A DNA stretch of 30,563 nt, taken from NCBI GenBank assembly GCA_964229545.1, contig CAXRDP010000021.1, positions 1 through 30,563 of the forward strand, in the 5' to 3' direction. The stretch comes from UBA724 sp964229545 (GTDB taxonomy: Bacteria; Bacteroidota; Bacteroidia; Flavobacteriales; Flavobacteriaceae). The position numbers were made by a program, and so were the translations under genes. Each line of letters starts with the position of its first letter. The stretch's first letter is position 1. The notes beneath the pieces were generated by a model. The model ran no database searches. It was not told where the DNA came from and was given only the letters and a program-made list of their open reading frames with translations. This document shows, piece by piece, positions 7,273 to 14,460 of the stretch.

Positions 7273-9126
7273 ATGCCACAAACTACCCAATATACAGAAG
7301 ATAATATCCGTTCGCTCGATTGGAAAGAGCATATTCGGATGCGTCCAGGTATGTATATCGGAAAGCTAGGGGACGGCTCTTCTGCTGACGATGGCATCTA
7401 CATCTTGCTTAAGGAAGTTTTGGACAACAGCATAGATGAGTTCGTCATGGGTGCTGGCAAAACCATTGAAGTCAACATTCGAGATGGTAGGGTAAGCGTA
7501 CGTGACTATGGACGCGGGATTCCTCTCGGGAAAGTCATTGATGTGGTCTCTAAAATGAACACAGGGGGAAAGTACGATACCCGTGCCTTTAAAAAGTCTG
7601 TGGGGCTTAACGGGGTTGGTACCAAGGCCGTTAATGCACTATCCACCTATTTTAAGGTAGAATCTGTACGCGAGGATCAAATCAAAACTGCGGTTTTTGA
7701 ACGTGGAGATTTGACAGAAGACCCACCTAAAGAAGCAAGCACCAAACGCAAAGGCACCAAGGTCTCTTTTGTGCCCGATGACACTATTTTTAAACACTAT
7801 CGTTTCCGTCATGAATATGTGGAGCGTTTGCTTAAAAACTATGTATATCTCAATCCAGGACTGACCATTGTTTTCAACGGAGAGAAATACACTTCTGAAA
7901 ACGGACTTAAAGATCTTTTAGAGGACAACAACAACGTTGAAGATTTGTTGTATCCAATTATTCATCTTAGAGGGAACGATATTGAGGTGGCTATTACCCA
8001 TAGTAAAACCCAGTATAGTGAAGAATACCATTCCTTTGTCAACGGGCAACATACCACTCAAGGGGGAACGCACCAAGCGGCATTTAGGGAAGCGATTGTA
8101 AAAACCATTCGAGATTTTTTTGGTAAAAATTTTGACGCCTCAGACATTCGTAAATCCATCATTTCTGCCATCAGCATCAAAGTGATGGAGCCCGTATTTG
8201 AATCTCAAACCAAAACCAAGCTGGGCTCTACAGAAATGGGTGGTGGCTTGCCCACCGTGCGTACCTATATTAATGACTTTATCAGCACTCAGCTCGATAA
8301 TTTCTTGCATAAAAACCCTGAAACAACCGAAAAACTCCAACGTAAGATACTACAAGCCGAAAAGGAACGTAAAGAATTGTCAGGGATTCGAAAATTGGCG
8401 CGTGAACGCGCTAAAAAGGCCAGTTTGCACAACAAAAAACTACGTGATTGCCGAGTGCATCTGGGAGATTTAAAAGCTGACAGACGTTTGGAATCTACTT
8501 TGTTTATCACGGAGGGAGATTCGGCTAGTGGATCGATTACAAAATCTCGAGATGTAAATACCCAAGCCGTATTCAGTTTGCGTGGCAAACCACTCAACTC
8601 ATATGGGATGAGTAAAAAAATTGTGTACGAGAACGAAGAATTCAATCTTTTACAAGCGGCTCTCAACATTGAGGAAAGCATGGAAGATTTGCGTTACAAC
8701 AATATTGTCATTGCCACAGATGCTGATGTAGATGGCATGCATATTCGTTTGTTGTTAATCACCTTCTTTTTGCAGTTTTTTCCAGAGTTAATCAAAGAAG
8801 GTCATTTGTATATATTACAAACACCTTTGTTTCGGGTGCGCAACAAAAAAGAAACCATTTACTGCTATTCAGAACAAGAAAGACTAGACGCACTCGAAAA
8901 ACTCGGTAAAAACCCGGAAATCACACGTTTTAAGGGATTGGGTGAAATTTCACCTGATGAGTTCAAGTATTTTATAGGAGAAGACATGCGGTTGGATCCA
9001 GTGATGATCGACAAGGCCATGGCCATAGAGGAATTGCTGTCTTTCTACATGGGTAAAAACACCCCTGAGCGCCAAGAATTTATCATAGACAATCTTAAGG
9101 TCGAATTGGATCGTGTAGAAGAATAA
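7273..9126 (+). CDS. parE: DNA topoisomerase IV subunit B
   Basis: ATPase subunit of topoisomerase IV, which decatenates replicated chromosomes. It has 617 residues, the size of ParE rather than of GyrB forms with long insertions. An N-terminal GHKL ATPase domain shows LLKEVLDNSIDEF (Mg/ATP Asn-Glu motif), DYGRGIPLG and GVGTKAVNALS. A transducer domain follows, then the TOPRIM domain with TEGDSASGS (E414) and DADVDGMH (from D483), which hold the metal ions for strand cleavage. The C-terminal RFKGLGE and the closing helices are typical. The stop TAA overlaps the ATG of parC by one base (TAATG), so the two subunits are translationally coupled. I see no exact promoter box in the 199 bases upstream. 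Confidence 0.95.
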   Translation: MPQTTQYTEDNIRSLDWKEHIRMRPGMYIGKLGDGSSADDGIYILLKEVLDNSIDEFVMGAGKTIEVNIRDGRVSVRDYGRGIPLGKVIDVVSKMNTGGKYDTRAFKKSVGLNGVGTKAVNALSTYFKVESVREDQIKTAVFERGDLTEDPPKEASTKRKGTKVSFVPDDTIFKHYRFRHEYVERLLKNYVYLNPGLTIVFNGEKYTSENGLKDLLEDNNNVEDLLYPIIHLRGNDIEVAITHSKTQYSEEYHSFVNGQHTTQGGTHQAAFREAIVKTIRDFFGKNFDASDIRKSIISAISIKVMEPVFESQTKTKLGSTEMGGGLPTVRTYINDFISTQLDNFLHKNPETTEKLQRKILQAEKERKELSGIRKLARERAKKASLHNKKLRDCRVHLGDLKADRRLESTLFITEGDSASGSITKSRDVNTQAVFSLRGKPLNSYGMSKKIVYENEEFNLLQAALNIEESMEDLRYNNIVIATDADVDGMHIRLLLITFFLQFFPELIKEGHLYILQTPLFRVRNKKETIYCYSEQERLDALEKLGKNPEITRFKGLGEISPDEFKYFIGEDMRLDPVMIDKAMAIEELLSFYMGKNTPERQEFIIDNLKVELDRVEE

Positions 9127-11723
9127 TGATGGAAGAGGAACGCCTAGAAGAATCATTTGACAACCAACAAGACGCACTGGTCAAGGTTACCGGTATGTAC
9201 AAAGATTGGTTTTTGGACTATGCCTCTTATGTCATTCTTGAGCGTGCGGTTCCTGCCATTGCAGATGGTCTAAAACCCGTACAAAGAAGGATATTGCACG
9301 CCATGCGTGAATTGGATGACGGGCGCTACAACAAGGTCGCCAATATTGTAGGGCATACCATGCAGTACCACCCACACGGGGATGCCAGTATTTCTGATGC
9401 CATGGTACAGGTGGGTCAAAAAGACCTTTTGATAGACATGCAGGGGAACTGGGGGAACATACTCACAGGGGACAGTGCTGCTGCCTCTCGATATATTGAA
9501 GCTCGATTGTCGAAGTTTGCCTTGGAGGTGGTTTACAGTCCCAAGGTTACCCAATGGCAATTGTCGTATGATGGCCGTAAAAAAGAACCGATTCATCTGC
9601 CGGTTAAATTTCCTCTCTTGCTTGCCCAAGGAGGTGAGGGAATTGCAGTAGGTCTTTCGACTAAAATATTGCCTCACAACTTTATAGAGCTTATTGATGC
9701 CTCTATAAATCATTTGAAAGGCAAACGTTTTCAGATATTTCCGGATTTTCCTACGGGAGGAATCATGGATGTTGGTCAATACAATGATGGTGCGAGAGGC
9801 GGAAAAATTAGGGTACGCGCCAAGATCTCACAACTAGACAAGAATACCTTGGTCATATCTGAAATTCCTTTTAGCACGACCACTTCGTCACTGATTGACT
9901 CCATTTTAAAGGCCAATGACAAAGGGAAAATAAAAATCAAAAAGATAGAGGACAACACAGCTGCCAAAGTGGAAATTTTGGTGCATTTGCCACCCAATAT
10001 TTCCCCAGACAAAACCATAGACGCGTTGTATGCTTTTACCGCTTGTGAATCCTCCATTTCACCATTAGGGTGTGTGATTGAAGATAACAAACCCTTGTTT
10101 GTCGGAGTGAGTGAAATGCTCAGACGCTCTACAGACCACACTGTGGAGTTGTTGCGCCAAGAATTGTTGGTCAAGCAAGACGAGCTAGAGTCACAATGGC
10201 ATTTTGCCTCATTGGAGCGCATTTTTATCGAAAATCGCATTTACCGCGATATCGAAGAGGAAGAAACTTGGGATGGGGTAATGGCTGCCATTCACAAGGG
10301 TTTACAGCCACACATTGTTCATCTTAAACGAGCTGTTACCGATGATGATGTGGTTCGTCTTACCGAGATTCGTATCAAACGCATTTCCAAATTTGATTTG
10401 GACAAGGCACAACAAAAAATCGAAGCTTTAGAGGACGAGTTGGCAGAAGTAAAAAACCATTTGGAAAATTTGATTGCCTTTGCCATCGATTATTTCACCT
10501 ATTTGAAAAAAACCTATGGGCAAGGGCGCGAACGCAAAACCGAAATACGCATTTTTGATGATGTTGATGCCAAGAAAGTGGTCATTCGAAACACCAAGCT
10601 GTATGTCAACAGAGAGGAAGGTTTTGTGGGTACATCATTGCGCAGAGATGAGTATGTGACCGACTGCGCAGATATTGATGACATTATAGTCTTTACCGAA
10701 GAGGGGCAGATGGTTGTGACCAAAGTGGAACCCAAAACCTTTGTTGGAAAAAACATCATTCATGTGGCGGTCTTTAAAAAGAAGGATGACCGCACCATTT
10801 ACAACATGTTATACAGAGACGGTCGTGGGGGCACTACCTATATGAAGCGTTTTCCTGTAACAGGCGTAACACGCGATAAAAACTATGACTTGACCAATGG
10901 AAAAGCCCAGTCCAAAGTTTTGTATTTTTCTGCCAACCCCAATGGGGAGGCCGAAGTTGTCACTGTGATGTTGCGCCAATCGGGCAGTATTAAAAAACTC
11001 AAATGGGACTTGGATTTTGCTGATTTGGACATCAAATCAAGGGGGGTTCGTGGCAACACTGTTACCAAATACGCAGTCAAGCGTATTGAACTCAAAGAAG
11101 AAGGGGTTTCCACACTCAAGCCCCGAAAAATATGGTTTGACGACACGGTGGGCCGACTGAATGTCGATAAAAGAGGAGATTTGTTGGGTGCCTTTAGAGG
11201 CAATGATCGATTGTTGATCGCCACCCAATCAGGGATTATCAAGACGGTCATCCCGGATTTGAATATGCACTTTCCAGAGGATATGGTGATTTTAGAGCAA
11301 TGGGAGCCTAAAAAACCCATTTCTGTGGTGTATTATGATGGTGTAAAAGAACGGTATTTTGGCAAACGTTTTTTGATAGAATCACCTGACAAGGAAGAAG
11401 ATTTTATTAAAGACGAAAGCAAAGTCAATTTAGAGCTTATCAGCACAGATTGGCGTCCTGTGATTGAGTTGGAGTTTGCCAAGCCCCGAGGCAAAGAACC
11501 CAGACCTACCCAAAAAATTGTTTTCGAAGAATTTATAACTGTCAAGGGTATTAAAGCCATGGGGAATCAGATGAGTTCCGAAAAAATCAAAAACATCAAT
11601 AGTTTGGAGCCTTTGCCATATACCCCTGAGCCTGAGCCGCCCCAAACAGAGGACATAGAGGTGGCTGATCCTCAAACACTGGAAAAAGACGGAGACAATG
11701 GGCAGATTACGCTAGAGCTCTAA
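9126..11723 (+). CDS. parC: DNA topoisomerase IV subunit A
   Basis: Breakage-reunion subunit of topoisomerase IV, 865 residues. The winged-helix domain includes DGLKPVQRRILHAM (about 47-60). The active-site tyrosine is Y123 in AASRYIEAR, preceded by its usual arginine. The quinolone-determining helix reads YHPHGDASISDAM, with alanine (A87) where E. coli GyrA has S83 and aspartate (D91) kept. A coiled-coil gate (about 395-460, KAQQKIEALEDELAEVKNHL) is followed by a C-terminal beta-pinwheel and an acidic, proline-rich tail. It is coupled to parE by a one-base overlap. The 3' end overlaps the convergent lipoprotein gene by four bases. Confidence 0.95.
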   Translation: MMEEERLEESFDNQQDALVKVTGMYKDWFLDYASYVILERAVPAIADGLKPVQRRILHAMRELDDGRYNKVANIVGHTMQYHPHGDASISDAMVQVGQKDLLIDMQGNWGNILTGDSAAASRYIEARLSKFALEVVYSPKVTQWQLSYDGRKKEPIHLPVKFPLLLAQGGEGIAVGLSTKILPHNFIELIDASINHLKGKRFQIFPDFPTGGIMDVGQYNDGARGGKIRVRAKISQLDKNTLVISEIPFSTTTSSLIDSILKANDKGKIKIKKIEDNTAAKVEILVHLPPNISPDKTIDALYAFTACESSISPLGCVIEDNKPLFVGVSEMLRRSTDHTVELLRQELLVKQDELESQWHFASLERIFIENRIYRDIEEEETWDGVMAAIHKGLQPHIVHLKRAVTDDDVVRLTEIRIKRISKFDLDKAQQKIEALEDELAEVKNHLENLIAFAIDYFTYLKKTYGQGRERKTEIRIFDDVDAKKVVIRNTKLYVNREEGFVGTSLRRDEYVTDCADIDDIIVFTEEGQMVVTKVEPKTFVGKNIIHVAVFKKKDDRTIYNMLYRDGRGGTTYMKRFPVTGVTRDKNYDLTNGKAQSKVLYFSANPNGEAEVVTVMLRQSGSIKKLKWDLDFADLDIKSRGVRGNTVTKYAVKRIELKEEGVSTLKPRKIWFDDTVGRLNVDKRGDLLGAFRGNDRLLIATQSGIIKTVIPDLNMHFPEDMVILEQWEPKKPISVVYYDGVKERYFGKRFLIESPDKEEDFIKDESKVNLELISTDWRPVIELEFAKPRGKEPRPTQKIVFEEFITVKGIKAMGNQMSSEKIKNINSLEPLPYTPEPEPPQTEDIEVADPQTLEKDGDNGQITLEL

Positions 11724-12103
11724 TCAGATATTTTAGTCACCCGTCCACGTTGTATATTGCTTCGGTTGCCCACAAGGTGGTATTCAAAAACATAACCATC
11801 TTCAAACGTCGATAAAATTTTCATCTGCACTGCTTTGGATTCTTGGAAAGATTTGGGATGGAGTTTTTTTGCGATGCACTCGCAGTCATTTATCCATCTT
11901 ACCGAAGAAGTATCTGCAATACCAGCGTAATAATCCACTTCGATACTGTCATAGCGCTCGAAACGACTGACCAAAGTATCACCTTCGACTATGGTTTTAA
12001 AAGTAAAAACCCCGTTGTGAAAAGCTTTACAATTGCGCTCCACAGAGAAACAAGAAGATACAAAAACACCTAGAAGAGGAAGTAAAAGAAGTGACTTTTT
12101 CAT
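11720..12103 (-). CDS. Small lipoprotein of unknown function
   Basis: A 127-residue protein with a clear lipoprotein signal: basic start MKKS, a leucine-rich core and lipobox VSSC, so lipidation at C18. The mature part is short and has further cysteines (NCKAFHNG, NDCECIAKK) and beta-like segments (FKTIVEGDTLVSRFERY). I do not recognise a named domain. From memory, small flavobacterial proteins beside parC are sometimes called DNA topoisomerase IV in databases by transfer from the neighbour; nothing in this protein supports that. It converges on parC with a four-base stop overlap, and follows the XRE gene by 21 bases with its own -7 box. Confidence 0.75.
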   Translation of the reverse strand: MKKSLLLLPLLGVFVSSCFSVERNCKAFHNGVFTFKTIVEGDTLVSRFERYDSIEVDYYAGIADTSSVRWINDCECIAKKLHPKSFQESKAVQMKILSTFEDGYVFEYHLVGNRSNIQRGRVTKISD

Positions 12104-12119
12104 ACGCCAATATTGATGG

Positions 12120-12127
12120 CAAATTTA
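12120..12127 (-). promoter_or_regulatory. -7 box of the small lipoprotein gene
   Basis: On the minus strand this reads TAAATTTG, an exact TAnnTTTG match ending 16 bases before the ATG at 12103. It overlaps the stop codon of the XRE gene (12125-12127), so the lipoprotein gene may have its own promoter besides read-through. Confidence 0.45.
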
Positions 12128-12496
12128 ATCCTTTTGATGATAGGTTTGAAAGCTTCCGTCTTTGTGAAAGAGTACAATTCTGTCTATTGTATCACCCTTA
12201 TCTGTGATCTTATTTTCAGTTTGGATTTCGGTTTCTTTTTCATCAGTTGCTAATAAATGATTCTTGGAATCAGATAAAGGCAGGGTAGAAGTGTCATTTC
12301 CCAATAACAACCATTGAGGAGAAATATGCGGAAAAGCCTGAAGTGTTTTTAATATAAAGTCTAAACTGGGTTTGTTGCGCCCTGACAACACATGCGAAAT
12401 GGAAGACCGTTGCACGCCAATGGCATCTGCAAAAGCAGCAGAACTCAGCTGTTGTTCTTGAATAATTTGATGGATGCGCGCTACGATTTCCGTCAT
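12125..12496 (-). CDS. XRE-family (Cro/CI-type) transcriptional regulator
   Basis: I start at ATG 12496, giving 123 residues; the reading frame extends to 12571, but those 25 codons cross the promoter and encode no domain. An HTH_3 domain fills the N-terminal half: MTEIVARIHQIIQEQ, then LSSAAFADAIGVQRSSISHVLSG with recognition helix around RSSISHVLSG, then KPSLDFILKTLQAF and the SPQWLLLGN ending. The C-terminal half is polar, low-complexity and probably disordered. Upstream is a TACATTTG box only four bases from the ATG and a 15-base palindrome, which suggests a leaderless transcript and autoregulation. It is divergent from the M14 peptidase gene, a possible target. The small lipoprotein follows downstream. 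Confidence 0.85.
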   Translation of the reverse strand: MTEIVARIHQIIQEQQLSSAAFADAIGVQRSSISHVLSGRNKPSLDFILKTLQAFPHISPQWLLLGNDTSTLPLSDSKNHLLATDEKETEIQTENKITDKGDTIDRIVLFHKDGSFQTYHQKD

Positions 12497-12500
12497 GTTA

Positions 12501-12508
12501 CAAATGTA
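12501..12508 (-). promoter_or_regulatory. -7 box of the XRE regulator gene
   Basis: On the minus strand this is TACATTTG followed by TAAC and the ATG at 12496. With the box centred near -7, transcription would begin at or next to the ATG, so the mRNA may be leaderless. The M14 gene on the other strand uses the same TTACATTTG sequence. Confidence 0.55.
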
Positions 12509-12511
12509 AAT

Positions 12512-12526
12512 ATACTGAATCAGTAT
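12512..12526. promoter_or_regulatory. Putative XRE operator: 15-base palindrome
   Basis: ATACTGA-A-TCAGTAT has perfect 7-base arms around a central A. It lies 3 bases upstream of the XRE -7 box, where a bound dimer would block its own promoter. TAAATATACT (12507-12516), which includes part of the left arm, recurs exactly at 12539-12548, 32 bases away or about three helical turns, suggesting a second half-site. Confidence 0.55.
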
Positions 12527-12592
12527 GCTTAATCGGGTTAAATATACTAATAAATCCAACAGCCTTATCAATTATTTTATTTACACTAATAC

Positions 12593-12654
12593 TTTATATA
12601 TAAATTGTAATTAATTCATTTTTAAGCATTTAAATATATTTATATATAAATTGT
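12593..12654. repeat. Direct repeat pair in an AT-rich divergent control region
   Basis: TTTATATATAAATTGT occurs exactly at 12593-12608 and 12639-12654. The 16-base units are 46 bases apart, start to start. They sit in the long AT-rich gap (12497-12762) between the divergent XRE and M14 genes. Related TTGTTTAC and TTGTAATC words recur at 12651-12735. They could be regulator sites or bent DNA; no gene is seen in this gap. Confidence 0.5.
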
Positions 12655-12727
12655 TTACAAAAGTTTAAAGAAAACGCATCAGACAACCCACATTTGTTGA
12701 CATTTGTAATCAACGAATTGTTTACGA

Positions 12728-12754
12728 TTGTAATCTAACTTGTTTTTACATTTG
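12728..12754 (+). promoter_or_regulatory. Promoter of the M14 peptidase gene
   Basis: An exact TACATTTG -7 box (12747-12754) ends eight bases before the ATG at 12763. A TTG at 12728-12730 could be the -33 element, with a shorter spacer (16) than usual. The 5' leader would be only a few bases. Confidence 0.5.
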
Positions 12755-12762
12755 CAAACGCA

Positions 12763-13821
12763 ATGAGCAAGTCACATACAGAATGCAAGGTTAAGACGCT
12801 TTCAGGTAGATACATTACACTAAATGATATTGAGCACTTACTTTCTCAATATTACACCACTGAAATATCAAAAAGTGTTCTTGGATTGCCTTTGTATCGC
12901 ATTGAATGGGGTTCTGGGCCGAAAAAGATTTTTATGTGGTCACACATGCACGGCAATGAATCCACAACAACAAAAGCTGTTTTTGATCTGTTGGCTTATC
13001 TGAATGCAAACCCTTCTTATCAAACACAGATTTCCTTACGAATACTTCCGATGGTCAATCCAGACGGAGCTGCTGCTTACACTAGAAACAATGCCAACGA
13101 TGTTGATTTAAACAGAGACGCAAAGCAGCTATCTCAACCTGAAAGCCAATTCTTGCGTAATGAATTCGAGGATTTTCAGCCTCACTATGCATTCAATCTT
13201 CACGATCAACGAACTATGTATGGGATTGCAGACAAACCTGCAACTGTATCCTTTTTAGCACCTTCTGCTGATGAAAATCGTCTTTTTGGCTCCAGTCGCA
13301 CCCAAGCAGCCTCTTTGATTGCTCAGATTGCTAAAAAGTTACATGCTCATATACCCAATCAAATTGGGCGTTACGATGATGCTTTTAACCCAAATTGTAC
13401 CGGAGACTCCTTTCAGGCTGCAGGTGTGCCCACGTTGTTGTTGGAAGCAGGTCATTTTCCGGATGATTACGTCAGAGAGGAAACACGTGCGTTTGTTTTT
13501 TATGCCCTTCAATACGCATTAGATGCTATCGTACAGAAAAAATTCTCTGATATGGAGACATACCTCCAGATTCCTGAAAATGAAAAACACTTTTTCGATG
13601 TTTTGATAAAAGACCTTACTTATGATGTGAAGGGCAGGGTCAAGCAAGGTGATATTGGAATAAATTTCATGGAAGTTATCCAAGATGGAAAATTTACACT
13701 GAACCCCGTCTATGCTGCCGAGGGTGACTTATCTAAACACAAGGGCCATAAGGAGATGAAAGGTGTCAAAAATCGTATTATTACGTATAAATTTAACGAA
13801 TCCGCACAGGATTGTTTATAA
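12763..13821 (+). CDS. Cytoplasmic M14-family zinc carboxypeptidase-like protein
   Basis: A 352-residue member of the M14 metallocarboxypeptidase/succinylglutamate desuccinylase superfamily. The zinc ligands are visible: H63 and E66 in SHMHGNES, and H147 in FNLHDQR. Substrate-binding residues are R108 (AYTRNN) and N117-R118 (DVDLNRDA), and the catalytic glutamate is E228 in LLLEAGHFP. There is no signal peptide, so it should act in the cytoplasm, unlike digestive M14 enzymes. A C-terminal segment of about 90 residues (270-352) follows the catalytic domain. It is transcribed divergently from an XRE regulator across a repeat-rich region, and an Lrp/AsnC regulator follows 90 bases downstream. 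Peptidoglycan peptides or N-acyl amino acids are possible substrates; I cannot choose. Confidence 0.85.
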   Translation: MSKSHTECKVKTLSGRYITLNDIEHLLSQYYTTEISKSVLGLPLYRIEWGSGPKKIFMWSHMHGNESTTTKAVFDLLAYLNANPSYQTQISLRILPMVNPDGAAAYTRNNANDVDLNRDAKQLSQPESQFLRNEFEDFQPHYAFNLHDQRTMYGIADKPATVSFLAPSADENRLFGSSRTQAASLIAQIAKKLHAHIPNQIGRYDDAFNPNCTGDSFQAAGVPTLLLEAGHFPDDYVREETRAFVFYALQYALDAIVQKKFSDMETYLQIPENEKHFFDVLIKDLTYDVKGRVKQGDIGINFMEVIQDGKFTLNPVYAAEGDLSKHKGHKEMKGVKNRIITYKFNESAQDCL

Positions 13822-13911
13822 TATTCATATTTAACTTTTATTTAATAACGATTATCAGCTTTTGATGCATATTATTTAATAATTTTTTATTTTCTTTGCA
13901 AAAAAAATAAT

Positions 13912-14391
13912 ATGGCAAAGATAAAATTAGACGAAATCGACCATCAGATACTTGATATTCTGATAGATAACATGCGAACACCTTTTACGGACATCGCTAA
14001 AAAATTGCTTATATCCGCCGGAACGGTTCATGTGCGGGTCAAAAAAATGGAAGAAGCCGGCATCATCAAAGGCTCTTCATTGGCATTGGATTACAAAAAA
14101 CTTGGATACTCATTTATCGCATACGTTGGCATATTTTTAGAAAAAACACATCAGACCAAATATGTTTTGGAACGGCTTTCTGAAATTCCTTTTGTTACTG
14201 TAGCGCATATTACCACAGGGAAATTCAACATTTTCTGCAAGGTACGTGCCAAGAGTACCGACCATGCTAAAGAAATCATTTTTAGCATCGATGACATTGA
14301 TGGGGTGTTACGCACAGAAACCATGATTTCGTTGGAAGAAAGCATTAACGATAAAAAGCGATTGATGCACACCATTTTCCAAGAACTATAA
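13912..14391 (+). CDS. Lrp/AsnC-family transcriptional regulator
   Basis: A 159-residue feast/famine regulator. The N-terminal winged helix-turn-helix is DEIDHQILDILIDNMRTPFTDIAKKLLISAGTVHVRVKKMEEAG (in segments, residues 5-50), and the C-terminal ligand-binding RAM domain covers about 60-150 (FIAYVGIFLEK, VTVAHITTGKFNIFCKV, IDGVLRTETMISL). Such proteins form octamers and sense amino acids. Upstream is an AT-rich 90-base gap with only a 7-of-8 match to the -7 box. Downstream is a terminator-like hairpin, then ppc. Target genes cannot be read from the sequence, though the flanking M14 peptidase and ppc are candidates. Confidence 0.93.
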   Translation: MAKIKLDEIDHQILDILIDNMRTPFTDIAKKLLISAGTVHVRVKKMEEAGIIKGSSLALDYKKLGYSFIAYVGIFLEKTHQTKYVLERLSEIPFVTVAHITTGKFNIFCKVRAKSTDHAKEIIFSIDDIDGVLRTETMISLEESINDKKRLMHTIFQEL

Positions 14392-14409
14392 GAGGATAAT
14401 AATCAACAC

Positions 14410-14443
14410 AAAAACCCTCTTACATTCGTCTGAGGGTTTTTTT
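14410..14443 (+). terminator. Rho-independent terminator after the Lrp/AsnC gene, within 20 bases of the ppc start
   Basis: AAAACCCTC (14411-14419) pairs with GAGGGTTTT (14432-14440) around a 12-base loop and runs into seven Ts. The hairpin ends only 17 bases before the GTG of ppc. The left arm can instead pair with TAAGAGG (14389-14395), which includes the Lrp stop codon, so an attenuator is possible. Confidence 0.8.
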
Positions 14444-14460
14444 AAGTCATTACGATACAA

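Noticed and set aside
9270..9779. 169-codon minus-strand frame inside parC
   Set aside because: Antisense to the breakage-reunion domain with its active-site tyrosine; no promoter and no recognisable domain.
9776..10240. 154-codon minus-strand frame inside parC
   Set aside because: Shadow of parC; serine-rich, no motif.
12497..12571. 25-codon N-terminal extension of the XRE regulator
   Set aside because: It spans the -7 box and palindrome; helix-turn-helix proteins of this type start close to the domain.
12593..12654. CRISPR-like reading of the direct repeats
   Set aside because: Only two 16-base copies, AT-only sequence, no regular spacers and no cas genes.
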